This document shows positions 1 through 8,764 of a stretch of DNA of 64,000 nucleotides, one piece after another. This stretch comes from Thiosocius sp963736445 (GTDB taxonomy: Bacteria > Pseudomonadota > Gammaproteobacteria > Chromatiales > Chromatiaceae). The DNA is taken from positions 62,001 through 126,000 of the forward strand of contig CAVTOY010000014.1 of the NCBI GenBank assembly GCA_963736445.1, read 5' to 3'. Within the stretch, counting starts at the first letter, position 1. Each line of letters opens with the position of its first letter. A model generated the notes under the pieces. It ran no database searches. It was not told where the DNA came from and was given only the letters and a program-made list of their open reading frames with translations. The position numbers were made by a program, and so were the translations under genes.

Positions 1-2
1 CC

Positions 3-296
3 GGTGGGCCATTCTATGTTGCCTACCTGAAGCACCGGGGATTGCCGAAGACCCAATTTCGCGCAACATTTGCCACGGTGTTCTTGCTGGATGGCGCCGG
101 CCGACTGCTGGGCTACCTGGCCGGTGGCTACTTCGAACGCGAGTGGCTGCTAATGGCGGCCGTATCTTTGCCGATCATGGCGATCGGTCTATATCTCGGC
201 GGTCACGTTCATACCAACATCAGCCAACGTGCCTTTCAGGTCGCGATCAGCCTGCTGCTGATGGTCAGCGGCATCTCGCTGCTGTTGCGTGACTAA
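3..296 (+). CDS. TSUP family (TauE/SafE-like) permease, C-terminal fragment
   Basis: This is the C-terminal part of a polytopic inner-membrane protein; its start lies before the window. The open frame runs in from the left edge, and a TTG at 42 is only an internal codon. The visible 97 residues begin with a GGPFYVAYLKHRGLPKT-like loop followed by three hydrophobic segments. The GP-F-V-YL...R-TF/L pattern is typical of sulfite exporter TauE/SafE (TSUP) proteins, which move organosulfur or sulfur-oxyanion substrates. The substrate cannot be read from the fragment. A small hydrophobic gene follows on the same strand after about 120 bases. Confidence 0.6.
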   Translation, partial: GGPFYVAYLKHRGLPKTQFRATFATVFLLDGAGRLLGYLAGGYFEREWLLMAAVSLPIMAIGLYLGGHVHTNISQRAFQVAISLLLMVSGISLLLRD

Positions 297-416
297 CGGA
301 TTTTGTGGCCATCGTCGGCGCGCCGCCTAGGAAGACAATTCGCTATCTAAAGCCACCGTTATTCTGGGCGCTAACGCTCACATGCAAGCGAAAGCCGGAA
401 CACGGGGGCGTACGGG

Positions 417-659
417 GTGATCAGAAAAATTCTGCGACGCCCATTGACCGTCGGATTGATCGGCGCATTGCATCTGCCCCTGATCTTTCTGGCGATCGCG
501 CTGCACGATGATCTGGGACCGGGTCAGGACCTGGCCGACCTCAGTCCGCTTTCACTCATTTCGCTGTTTACAAGCCTCGTCCTACCCTATGCCCTGCTCG
601 CCATCCTCGGTATCCCGTGGAATCCACAGCGGGCGCGGCTGAACGAGTACGACGCCTGA
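417..659 (+). CDS. small hypothetical membrane protein
   Basis: An 80-residue open frame with a GTG start, preceded by a G-rich stretch. It contains two hydrophobic segments (about residues 11-28 and 45-65) separated by an acidic loop, and ends in a charged tail. I do not recognise the family. It lies downstream of the TSUP fragment on the same strand and converges on sucA. The hydrophobic pattern and lack of a better frame make it plausible, but start and coding status are uncertain. Confidence 0.4.
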   Translation: MIRKILRRPLTVGLIGALHLPLIFLAIALHDDLGPGQDLADLSPLSLISLFTSLVLPYALLAILGIPWNPQRARLNEYDA

Positions 660-745
660 GGGACATCGCCCGATTCGCGATGCGCCGCCCTTTAATCCCC
701 AGCGCCCCATTCGCGCCATCATGAGGCGCTCACCGAGGCTGCGCA

Positions 746-3592
746 TCACCAGTCGAGATGATGCTCGTCGGTATCTTCCAGGCGCTCGCCCGGGTCCTCG
801 ACCCTGCTTTCCGACAGCGCCGCGTCGACCAAGGCCTGCTGCTGCGCTCGATGCAGAACCGCACTGCCACAGGCCGGCGAGGCCGAGGGCGCCCGCCCTG
901 CATACCCCAATGTCTGGCGGTCGCCGGTAAGGACTCTGAGATGGTGCTGAATCTGGTACCAGGCGCCCTGGTTTCTCGGCTCCTCCTGACACCAGACGAT
1001 CTCAGAAGCCGAAAAATACTGGCCCAAAAGCTCCCCAAGGCGACGTCGCGGGAAGGGATAAAGCTGTTCGATACGCAGGATCGCGATATCGTCGATGCTG
1101 CGCTGGCGTCGCGCGCCCAACAGGTCGAAATAGACTTTTCCGCTGCACAGGACCACGCGACGCACCCCATTTGACGTCAGCCCATCGATCTCCGGCTGGA
1201 CGACCGCCAGGGCGCCGCCGACGAACGCATTTATGGATGATTTGGACAAGGGGTGGCGCAGCAGGCTCTTGGGCGTCATTACCACCAAAGGCCGACGGAA
1301 GCGCCGCTTTATCTGGTCCCGCAGCAAATGGAAAAACTGTGCCGGCGTGCTCGGCACCCACACCCGCATATTGAGCTCGGCACACAGCTGCAGGAAGCGC
1401 TCCAGCCGCGCCGAGGAGTGCTCCGGGCCCTGGCCCTCGAATCCATGTGGCAGGAAAAGCGTCAGCTGGCATAGCCTGCCCCATTTGAGATAGCCGCTAC
1501 CGATGAACTGATCTATGACCATCTGGGCGCCATTCGCGAAATCGCCGAACTGCGCCTCCCAGATTACGAGCGTGTTCGGCATGGAGGTCGCATAACCGTA
1601 CTCGAAGCCGAGCACCGCGAGCTCTGACAGCAGCGAATTAATAACCTCGAAACGCGGCTGGCCCTCGAACAGATGCGCCAGCGGGATATAGCTGCGGAAG
1701 TCGCTCTGGTCGTGATACGCAGCGTGACGATGGGCGAAAGTGCCGCGTATGGAATCCTGCCCTGATAACCGCACCGCATGCCCGTCGAGCAGCAGCGTGG
1801 CATAGGCCAGTGTCTCCGCCATACCCCAATCCACGGCCACCTCACCGGCGAGCATCCGTCGTCGCTCGTCGATCACCCGCTCGACGCCGCGCTGCAGCAC
1901 AAATCCCTCGGGTAGCGCCAACGCGCGCTCCCCCAATCGACGAAGTTGCGCCAGCGGCACGCGGGTGTCGACCGCTTCATCGGGGCGCGCAATCAGGTAC
2001 TGCTCCCAATGCGCCTCGTAACCTGAGCGCGACCCATGCAGAAACTCCCGCACCACGACTTGTCCCTGGTCGAGCGATGTCCTGTAGGCCTCACTGAGGG
2101 CGGCCGGTTCGCGTTCGTCGATCAAGCCATCGTCCACCAGCCGCTGCGCGTAGAGGGCGCGCGTGGTCTGCATCTGCTTGATGCGCTGATACATCTGCGG
2201 CTGCGTCATCATCGGCTCATCGGCCTCGTTATGGCCATGCCGCCGGTAACAGACCAGGTCGATAACGACATCATTGTGAAACGTCAGACGGTAATCGAGC
2301 GCGAGGCGGGTCACGAACAATACGGCATCCGGATCATCCCCGTTGACATGAAAGATCGGCGCCTGAATCAGTTTCGCCACCTCGGTGCAATAGAGCGTCG
2401 AACGGGCCTCCTGTGGGTGGCTGGTGGTAAACCCGATCTGGTTGTTGATCACCAGATGAATGGTGCCGCCGGTTCCATAGGCCGGCGTCTTGGATAGATT
2501 CAGGGTCTCTGTGACCACGCCCTGACCGATAAAGGCGGCATCACCATGCACGATGACGGGCAGGACCAGGTCGCGTGCGTCCTCCTCGTGGCGGTCCTGT
2601 CGAGCCCGGCAGCCCCCCTGCACAACGGGTGCGACGATCTCCAGATGCGAAGGATTGAAGGCCAAGGAAAGATGCACCGGACCGCCTGAGGTCTGGATAT
2701 CGGAGTAGAAGCCTTGGTGGTATTTGACGTCGCCAGAGCCCTCGCGTGGGTCCGCGTCGCGCATTCCTTCGAACTCGGAGAACAATTCGCGCGGCGCCTT
2801 GCCCAGGAGATTGACCAAGACGTTCAGGCGTCCACGGTGTGCCATGCCGATCACGATATCTGTGACACCGCGCTTGCCGCCTCCCTGCACGATCTCGTCC
2901 AACGCGGGAATCAGCGAATCGCCGCCCTCGAGAGAGAACCGCTTCTGACCGACATAACGACGATGCAGGAACTGCTCGAGGCCCTCTGCCGCGGTGAGAT
3001 CACGCAGCGCATCGATGCGCTCCTGTCCCGAATGTTGATCCGCCCAGAGACCGCGTGTCGATTCCAGACGGCGTTCAATCCAGCGCCTCTCGTCGGAAGC
3101 GGAAAGGTGCATATGCTCGCTGGCCAGGGTGCCGCAGTACACCCGCTCAAGGGTATCGAGCACCTCATGCACGGGGAGCGCATGCTCAGCATCGATAGAC
3201 ACCACATCCACCTTCTGCTGCAGCATCCGGGAATCGAGCCCGTAGTAGTCCGCGGCGAGTTCCTTGGGACGCCGCCGTTCCATAAGACCCAGTGGGTCGA
3301 TGTCGGCAAACAGATGCCCAAGCATGCGATAGGCCATTATCAGCCGCTCGATAGCGGATGAGGGCGCCTTGGCCTTGTCTGGCGCGCTCGGCATATCGGC
3401 CAGCTGCGTCTCGCGTGACGTGCCACCTGCGCCATGCTCGAAACCGTAGAAAAAGCTGCGCCACTCTGCGGCCACGCTCTGCGGTGAATCGCGAAACGCC
3501 TCGTACAGCTGATCGATGTACTCGGCATTGGCACCGCTGAAACCAGAGGCCCGACGCCGTGTTTTTAGCGGTTCGTCCATGTCGTTACTCAA
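746..3592 (-). CDS. sucA: 2-oxoglutarate dehydrogenase E1 component
   Basis: This is the thiamine-diphosphate-dependent E1 subunit that decarboxylates 2-oxoglutarate in the TCA cycle. At 948 residues it is slightly longer than the usual ~930-940. The N-terminal E2-binding type segment (SGANAEYIDQLYEAF, about residues 18-33) is present. HRGRL lies at 252-256 and the ThDP/Mg region HGDAAFIGQG at 349-358. A transketolase-like C-terminal half follows, ending with YAGR-type residues. The last ~20 residues form an acidic tail not typical of the family. The start is ATG at 3592, with another ATG four codons later. Neither sucB nor lpd follows: the next gene is convergent. Confidence 0.95.
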   Translation of the reverse strand: MSNDMDEPLKTRRRASGFSGANAEYIDQLYEAFRDSPQSVAAEWRSFFYGFEHGAGGTSRETQLADMPSAPDKAKAPSSAIERLIMAYRMLGHLFADIDPLGLMERRRPKELAADYYGLDSRMLQQKVDVVSIDAEHALPVHEVLDTLERVYCGTLASEHMHLSASDERRWIERRLESTRGLWADQHSGQERIDALRDLTAAEGLEQFLHRRYVGQKRFSLEGGDSLIPALDEIVQGGGKRGVTDIVIGMAHRGRLNVLVNLLGKAPRELFSEFEGMRDADPREGSGDVKYHQGFYSDIQTSGGPVHLSLAFNPSHLEIVAPVVQGGCRARQDRHEEDARDLVLPVIVHGDAAFIGQGVVTETLNLSKTPAYGTGGTIHLVINNQIGFTTSHPQEARSTLYCTEVAKLIQAPIFHVNGDDPDAVLFVTRLALDYRLTFHNDVVIDLVCYRRHGHNEADEPMMTQPQMYQRIKQMQTTRALYAQRLVDDGLIDEREPAALSEAYRTSLDQGQVVVREFLHGSRSGYEAHWEQYLIARPDEAVDTRVPLAQLRRLGERALALPEGFVLQRGVERVIDERRRMLAGEVAVDWGMAETLAYATLLLDGHAVRLSGQDSIRGTFAHRHAAYHDQSDFRSYIPLAHLFEGQPRFEVINSLLSELAVLGFEYGYATSMPNTLVIWEAQFGDFANGAQMVIDQFIGSGYLKWGRLCQLTLFLPHGFEGQGPEHSSARLERFLQLCAELNMRVWVPSTPAQFFHLLRDQIKRRFRRPLVVMTPKSLLRHPLSKSSINAFVGGALAVVQPEIDGLTSNGVRRVVLCSGKVYFDLLGARRQRSIDDIAILRIEQLYPFPRRRLGELLGQYFSASEIVWCQEEPRNQGAWYQIQHHLRVLTGDRQTLGYAGRAPSASPACGSAVLHRAQQQALVDAALSESRVEDPGERLEDTDEHHLDW

Positions 3593-3804
3593 TGATCAAC
3601 TACCTGCCGCAGGTGCGATGGCGATCCACTTGGCGGTCGAACTCACCGCGCCGACATGCGACAGCTCGGGCACCTCAGATCGGACGTAGCGACTATATCC
3701 GAAAACGCCGGGCAGGCCGTCGGCCTCGCCGCCTCGGCCACCTCCGGAACTTAACAAGGATGCAACGACAACGGGTGCCCGAAATCGCGGGTCGCTGCGT
3801 GCGA

Positions 3805-4233
3805 TTAGCGCTCGGTGCTAGGCCGGCACCTTAGATCGTGTAGCGCGGCCGGCACCGGCAGGCCGAGGCCCTCGATAACTCGGGCTAGCCGGGGCACCAG
3901 CGCGGCGATCACTGGGCAGCTGCGCCTAGCGAAAGGCGTGAGAATCACCCGAAAAATCGACTTGTCGCCCATTCTCAGGTCCAGCGCCATGGTCAGCACC
4001 AGACCGAGGGAGAGTCCGAGGAGGATGTTGGACATCAACCCGCCGAGCAGGCCGCCGTAGATCAACGGCACTGCGCGGGTCAGCAGACGTGCAGACGCCT
4101 CTGCAGTGTCATCCGGCATCTCGTGGGTGTATTGGCCGTACTGATCCCGGTGCGGCCGGGTGACATCTTCTGAGGCGTCCGTTTGCTGATCGGTTTCGCG
4201 ATATCTTGTCTGTGTCGGTTCATTCGGGAGCAT
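3805..4233 (-). CDS. hypothetical protein with central hydrophobic segment
   Basis: A 142-residue open frame starting at ATG 4233, with a purine-rich GAGGCGG stretch about 8 bases upstream. The first ~45 residues are polar and charged. A Gly/Leu-rich hydrophobic region (about residues 52-85) follows, and the tail contains basic and hydrophobic residues. I do not recognise the family. It is unlinked to an obvious operon, lying between sucA and lrgB with gaps on both sides. Confidence 0.4.
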   Translation of the reverse strand: MLPNEPTQTRYRETDQQTDASEDVTRPHRDQYGQYTHEMPDDTAEASARLLTRAVPLIYGGLLGGLMSNILLGLSLGLVLTMALDLRMGDKSIFRVILTPFARRSCPVIAALVPRLARVIEGLGLPVPAALHDLRCRPSTER

Positions 4234-4713
4234 GTGTTCACCGCCTCTGGTACTGCTTGAGTTAATTGCCGGCCGGTCGCCGACAGGACGCCTGTGAGTG
4301 CAGGCAATCTATCCTTGAAATTGTGCACTGCAGCAAACGTGCCTGCATTGAGAAATCGCATGCAATGCGCTGAAAAAAAAGAAAATACGGATCTCTCGTC
4401 TGATTGCCGGGATCAATCATCGCGGCAAATTGCACCACTAATGTGCGCCGACTGCGTGGTGTGCGAGAAACAGGTGCGCCCAGGCGCCGCCCGTTGGCCC
4501 AACTCCGATATTGAATCTCTCAGAGTCTGTATTCGCACCTGACTCTTGCAACTGGGTTGCAATGTGTCCTTTGTTTGCGGACTCAGGCTGCGCTTCGCAC
4601 CTGCGCCGAATTCCCTCAAACCATCGCTATTGCCATGCTCTAGCGGCCGGTCGACCCAACAGCTTTACTCACTACCCCTAATTCCCAAAATCTTCGTGCC
4701 GATTAAGCCTCCC
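4234..4713. other. intergenic stretch without a convincing gene
   Basis: About 480 bases of visibly lower GC between the hypothetical gene and lrgB. Short open frames exist on both strands but show no recognisable motif or ribosome site. The only structure I noticed is a small perfect hairpin, TTGCAAC-TGG-GTTGCAA at 4546-4562, without a T tract. It may hold the promoter of the hypothetical gene near 4240-4300. Confidence 0.4.
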
Positions 4714-5439
4714 TCAGAGCCGCAGCCACCCCAGCAGTCCCGGCAGCAGGGCGGCGCTAAACAGCGCCGACAACGCCATCGCGAGACCCGAAAACGCGCC
4801 CATTCGGGGGCTGACCTGAAATGCCCGTGCCGTACCGATGCCATGGGCCGTCACGCCCATGGCGATACCCTTGACGCTGTCATCGCGGATGCGAAGCAAC
4901 GAAAACAACCCGGTACCTAGCACGGCGCCAAGGATACCCGTGGCCACCACCAATACCGCAGTCAACGACGGCAGGCCGCCCAACTGCTCGGAGATACCCA
5001 TCGCAACCGGCGCCGTCACCGATTTGGGGGCCAGCGATATCTGCGTAAGCGCAGTGGCGCCCAGCAAGGCCGCAATGACGACCGAGCTCAGGGCGCCGAC
5101 CAAGACCGCTATGACAACTGCGACAAGCACCGGCAGCCACAGCCTTTTCAGCTGGGACAGCTGTTGATAGAGCGGAACCGCCAGTGCGACGGTTGCGGGA
5201 CCGAGCAGAAAATGCACGAACTGGCCGCCTTCGAAGTAGGCCTCGTAGGGAATGCCAGTCAACAGCAAAAAACCGATCAACGCGGCAACCGCCGTGACCA
5301 CAGGATTGAGCATCGGGTTTGAGCTGACCCGCATATACAGGCCATACGCCAAGCTGTAGGCGACCAACGTTGCAGTCAGGCCCAACAACGGCGACGCAGA
5401 CAGATAGACCCAGATCGATGACAAACCCGTATCACTCAC
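4714..5439 (-). CDS. lrgB: LrgB/CidB family membrane protein
   Basis: A 241-residue polytopic inner-membrane protein of the LrgB family. These partners of holin-like LrgA/CidA proteins are linked in other bacteria to autolysis control and to export of glycolate or pyruvate. The family hallmark LAPKSVTAPVAM is present near the middle, with later conserved Gly-rich loops (GVTAHGIGTARA). The start overlaps the end of the upstream lrgA by 8 bases, so the two are almost certainly translated together. Substrate is unknown here. The assignment rests on the LAPKS motif, length and pairing with lrgA. Confidence 0.88.
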   Translation of the reverse strand: MSDTGLSSIWVYLSASPLLGLTATLVAYSLAYGLYMRVSSNPMLNPVVTAVAALIGFLLLTGIPYEAYFEGGQFVHFLLGPATVALAVPLYQQLSQLKRLWLPVLVAVVIAVLVGALSSVVIAALLGATALTQISLAPKSVTAPVAMGISEQLGGLPSLTAVLVVATGILGAVLGTGLFSLLRIRDDSVKGIAMGVTAHGIGTARAFQVSPRMGAFSGLAMALSALFSAALLPGLLGWLRL

Positions 5440-5800
5440 GGTCGCCGCTCCACCGGGTTATCAGCCGCTGCGCCGCGAGCATGACGCCCGCGGCAACCGC
5501 CATCGTCAGCACGGTGCTGAGGACCAGCGCAACAACGATCGGCAGCCATTCCTCACGGATACGGTCGAAATGCACGATCATGCCGACGCCGGCAGGGACG
5601 AACAGCAGCGAAAGATGACTCAGCAGGCCCGCAGCGGCCGTGTCCAGTGCGGCCGTCGCAGCGCCGCGGATCAACAGGGTTAGAAACAGCAGCCCCATAC
5701 CCAACACCGGGCCTGGAATCGGGACCTGCAGAAAATGCGCGCCGACCTCTCCCACCAGCTGGTATACAAGCAGAATGGTCAGGCCGTAGATAACGTTCAT
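5432..5800 (-). CDS. lrgA: LrgA/CidA family holin-like protein
   Basis: A 122-residue membrane protein with four hydrophobic segments. It carries the LrgA/CidA hallmark VPIPGPVLGMGLLFL (about residues 26-40) and the later LLFVPAGVGMI segment. The family is holin-like and works with LrgB. It is the first gene of a two-gene unit, with its stop overlapping the lrgB start. The spacer to acnB upstream carries a 62-base palindromic element (5832-5893), which may separate the two transcripts. Confidence 0.88.
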   Translation of the reverse strand: MNVIYGLTILLVYQLVGEVGAHFLQVPIPGPVLGMGLLFLTLLIRGAATAALDTAAAGLLSHLSLLFVPAGVGMIVHFDRIREEWLPIVVALVLSTVLTMAVAAGVMLAAQRLITRWSGDRE

Positions 5801-5831
5801 GTTCCGTGCACCGTGCAGACCCCGAACCAGG

Positions 5832-5893
5832 CTAGCAGCCTGTCAAACTCGACACTGTTTCGCCGCAAACGGTCAAGTCCGACAGGCTGCTAG
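5832..5893. repeat. CTAG-bounded 62-bp imperfect palindrome
   Basis: The outer 13 bases CTAGCAGCCTGTC (5832-5844) and GACAGGCTGCTAG (5881-5893) are exact inverse complements. The inner halves continue the symmetry imperfectly, with ACTCGACACTGTTT facing AAACGGTCAAGT around a CGCCGC centre. The whole unit could fold into one long hairpin. It sits just downstream of acnB and upstream of lrgA. It may be a palindromic repeat unit, a transcription or mRNA-end structure, or a relative of the other CTAG-bounded elements in this window. Confidence 0.7.
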
Positions 5894-5970
5894 GGTTCAA
5901 GATACGCAGAGCGAGATGGCGTGGTCGGGCCAGACAGATTCCCCGGCCTCTCGACCGGGGTGGCTCGACT

Positions 5971-8574
5971 TCACATAGCCAGCGTGAGTACCACTTCCTG
6001 TCCGCGTTTCGCCGATTCGACGAACGCTGACATCTTGTCGAAGTTCATGTAGCGATAGATCTCGGGCGCCATGCTGTCTATCTTGGTCGCATAGGCCATA
6101 TATTCCTCGACCGTCGGCAGCCTGCCCATCACTGCGGTAACCGCTGCCAACTCGGCAGAGGCAAGGTACACATTGGCCCCCTGCCCCAGGCGGTTGGGGA
6201 AGTTGCGAGTCGAGGTCGAGACCACGCTCGAGTTGGCCGCGACCCGTGCCTGGTTGCCCATGCACAATGAACAGCCGGGCATTTCGGTGCGCGCGCCGGA
6301 TGTTGCGAAGATGTTGTAGTAGCCCTCTTCCATTAACTGGTGCTCATCCATCTTTGTCGGTGGCGCAATCCATAGCCGGGTAGGGATTACCCCACCGGCC
6401 GCCTGCAACAGCTTGCCGGCAGCGCGGAAATGCCCAATGTTGGTCATGCACGAACCGATGAAGACCTCATCGATCTTGTCGCCAGCCACCTCGGACAGCG
6501 GCTTCACGTCGTCCGGATCGTTCGGACAGGCGAGCAGCGGCTCAGTTATCTTCGACATATCGATCTCGATCACCTCGGCGTACTCCGCGTCCGCGTCGGC
6601 CCGCATCAGTGTCGGATTCGCGAGCCATTCCTCCATCGCGCGGGCGCGCCGCTCGAGCGTGCGGGTATCCTGGTAGCCATTATCGATCATCCAGCGCAGC
6701 ATCACGACGTTTGAACGCAGGTACTCGGCGACTGATTCCTCGGACAGCTCGATGGTACAACCGCCGGCGGAACGTTCGGCCGAGGCATCGGACAGCTCGA
6801 AGGCCTGCTCCACGGTCAGGTTCGGCAGCCCCTGGATCTCTAGAACCCGGCCGTTGTACACGTTCTCCTTACCCTTTTTCTCCAGCGTCAGCAGACCGCG
6901 CTGGATGGCTGCGTGAGGGATCGCGTTGACCAGATCGCGCAGCGTGATCCCCGGCTGCATCTCGCCGGTGAACCTGACCAGCACGGATTCCGGCATGTCC
7001 AGCGGTATCACGCCGAGCGCTGCACCGAATGCGACTAGACCGGAGCCGGCCGGGAAAGAGATACCGAGCGGGAAACGCGTGTGCGAATCGCCGCCGGTGC
7101 CGACCTGGTCGGGCAGCAACATTCGGTTGAGCCAGCTGTGGATGATGCCGTCGCCCGGGCGCAACGAGACGCCGCCACGCGTGTGGATAAAGTCCGGCAG
7201 AGAATGCTGCGTGTTGATGTCGACCGGCTTCGGATAGGCCGCGGTGTGACAGAAGGACTGCATCACCAGGTCGGCGGAAAAGCCGAGGCAGGCCAGTTCC
7301 TTGAGTTCGTCGCGGGTCATCGGACCAGTGGTGTCCTGGCTGCCGACCGTGCTCATGCGCGGCTCGCAATAGGTGCCCGGGCGGATGCCGGATACGCCGC
7401 AGGCCTTGCCGACCATCTTCTGCGCCAGCGTGAAACCCTTGCCGCTGTCTTCCGGATCGACCGGGCGGCGGAAGACCTCGCTGTGACCGAGGCCCAGCAA
7501 CTCGCGCGCCTTGGCGGTCAGGCTGCGACCGATGATCAACGGGATGCGCCCACCGGCCTGCGCCTCGTCAAGCAGCACCTCAGTCTTCAGCGAATACTCG
7601 CTGATGACCTTGCCGGATTCATCCTCGATCGTACCCGCGTAGGGTTTGATCACGATCACGTCACCCATGTTCAGGTTATCGACCGGGCACTCGATCGGCA
7701 GCGCACCAGAGTCTTCGACGGTATTGAAGAAGATCGGTGCGATCTTGCCACCGAGCACCACGCCACCCGCCCGCTTGTTGGGCACGAACGGGATATCGTG
7801 ACCCATGTGCCACAATACCGAGTTGGTGGCCGACTTACGCGAAGAGCCGGTTCCAACCACATCACCGACATAGGCCAGGGGTAGCCCCTTCTGCTTGAGC
7901 GCCTCGATCGTCTTCATCGGGCCGATCTTGCCGGCATCATCCGGTTCGATGCCGTCGCGCGCGTTCTTCAGCATCGCCAGCGCATGCAGCGGGATATCTG
8001 GCCGCGACCAGGCGTCCTGGGCCGGTGACAGATCGTCGGTGTTGGTCTCGCCGGTCACTTTGAAAACGGTCAGTTTGATCTCTGCTGGTACCGGTGGCTT
8101 GCGCGTGAACCATTCGGCATCGGCCCATGACTCAATCACTGCCTTGGCGTTGGCGTTACCGGCCTTGGCCTTCTCCTCGACGTCGTGAAAGGCATCAAAC
8201 ATCAGCAGCGTGAACTTCAGCTGCTCGGCCGCCAGTTCGCCCACTTCGGAATCGTCGAGCAGGGCGATCAGCGGATGAATGTTGTAGCCGCCCAGCATGG
8301 TCCCCAACAGCTCGACGGCCTTGCGCCTGTCGATCAGCGGCGATGCAGCCTCACCCTGGGCGAGCGCGGCCAGGAAGCCCGCCTTCACGTAGGCCGCCTC
8401 GTCCACGCCCGGCGGCACGCGGTCGGTCAGCAGCTCGACCAGCGCCTGCTCCTCGCCGGCCGGCGGGGTCTTCAACAGCGCGACCAGTTCATTGACCTGC
8501 TCGGCGCTCAGCGGCAGCGGCGGGATGCCCTGGGCAGCGCGTTCTTCGCTATGTTGACGGTAGGCTTCGAGCAT
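5971..8574 (-). CDS. acnB: aconitate hydratase B
   Basis: Bifunctional aconitase B of 867 residues, close to the 865 of E. coli AcnB. It interconverts citrate and isocitrate and in many bacteria also acts on 2-methylaconitate. The N-terminus (MLEAYRQHSEERAAQGIPPL) and HEAT-like domain are typical. Iron-sulfur ligand motifs are visible in IGSCMTNIGH and the later CSLCMGNQ. The ATG at 8574 is preceded by GAGGT about 6 bases upstream. A LysR-type gene is divergently transcribed from the same 190-base spacer, making it a candidate regulator. Confidence 0.97.
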   Translation of the reverse strand: MLEAYRQHSEERAAQGIPPLPLSAEQVNELVALLKTPPAGEEQALVELLTDRVPPGVDEAAYVKAGFLAALAQGEAASPLIDRRKAVELLGTMLGGYNIHPLIALLDDSEVGELAAEQLKFTLLMFDAFHDVEEKAKAGNANAKAVIESWADAEWFTRKPPVPAEIKLTVFKVTGETNTDDLSPAQDAWSRPDIPLHALAMLKNARDGIEPDDAGKIGPMKTIEALKQKGLPLAYVGDVVGTGSSRKSATNSVLWHMGHDIPFVPNKRAGGVVLGGKIAPIFFNTVEDSGALPIECPVDNLNMGDVIVIKPYAGTIEDESGKVISEYSLKTEVLLDEAQAGGRIPLIIGRSLTAKARELLGLGHSEVFRRPVDPEDSGKGFTLAQKMVGKACGVSGIRPGTYCEPRMSTVGSQDTTGPMTRDELKELACLGFSADLVMQSFCHTAAYPKPVDINTQHSLPDFIHTRGGVSLRPGDGIIHSWLNRMLLPDQVGTGGDSHTRFPLGISFPAGSGLVAFGAALGVIPLDMPESVLVRFTGEMQPGITLRDLVNAIPHAAIQRGLLTLEKKGKENVYNGRVLEIQGLPNLTVEQAFELSDASAERSAGGCTIELSEESVAEYLRSNVVMLRWMIDNGYQDTRTLERRARAMEEWLANPTLMRADADAEYAEVIEIDMSKITEPLLACPNDPDDVKPLSEVAGDKIDEVFIGSCMTNIGHFRAAGKLLQAAGGVIPTRLWIAPPTKMDEHQLMEEGYYNIFATSGARTEMPGCSLCMGNQARVAANSSVVSTSTRNFPNRLGQGANVYLASAELAAVTAVMGRLPTVEEYMAYATKIDSMAPEIYRYMNFDKMSAFVESAKRGQEVVLTLAM

Positions 8575-8740
8575 AATCGGACCTCAGTAGCTGACCAAGA
8601 GATAACGGCCACCGCCGGGCAGCGGCAGCTTAGCCCACGCATAGTGCCGACCGCCGCGGGTAATGGGCGAACTGACCTATGGCTTGTATTAAACGCAAAA
8701 TAGCAAAGGAAAAACCATACGTACAATGGATACTTTGCAT

Positions 8741-8760
8741 GCATAACATGTTAGTTACGC
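8741..8760. promoter_or_regulatory. dyad in the acnB / lysR divergent spacer
   Basis: GCATAAC (8741-8747) and GTTACGC (8754-8760) form an inverted repeat with one mismatch and a 6-base centre. Its right edge is only 4 bases before the ATG of the LysR gene and it lies about 170 bases upstream of acnB. LysR-type regulators often bind such dyads in divergent spacers, so autoregulation is a reasonable guess. No binding evidence exists here. Confidence 0.4.
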
Positions 8761-8764
8761 ATGT

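Noticed and set aside
4294..4542. 82-residue Cys-containing open frame in the gap before lrgB
   Set aside because: No ribosome site, irregular composition and no recognisable zinc motif spacing; the overlapping reverse frame is equally open.
4546..4562. TTGCAAC-TGG-GTTGCAA hairpin as a terminator
   Set aside because: No T tract on either side and no gene ends within 150 bases.
7081..7884. 267-residue open frame opposite acnB
   Set aside because: Antisense of conserved AcnB sequence without motifs.
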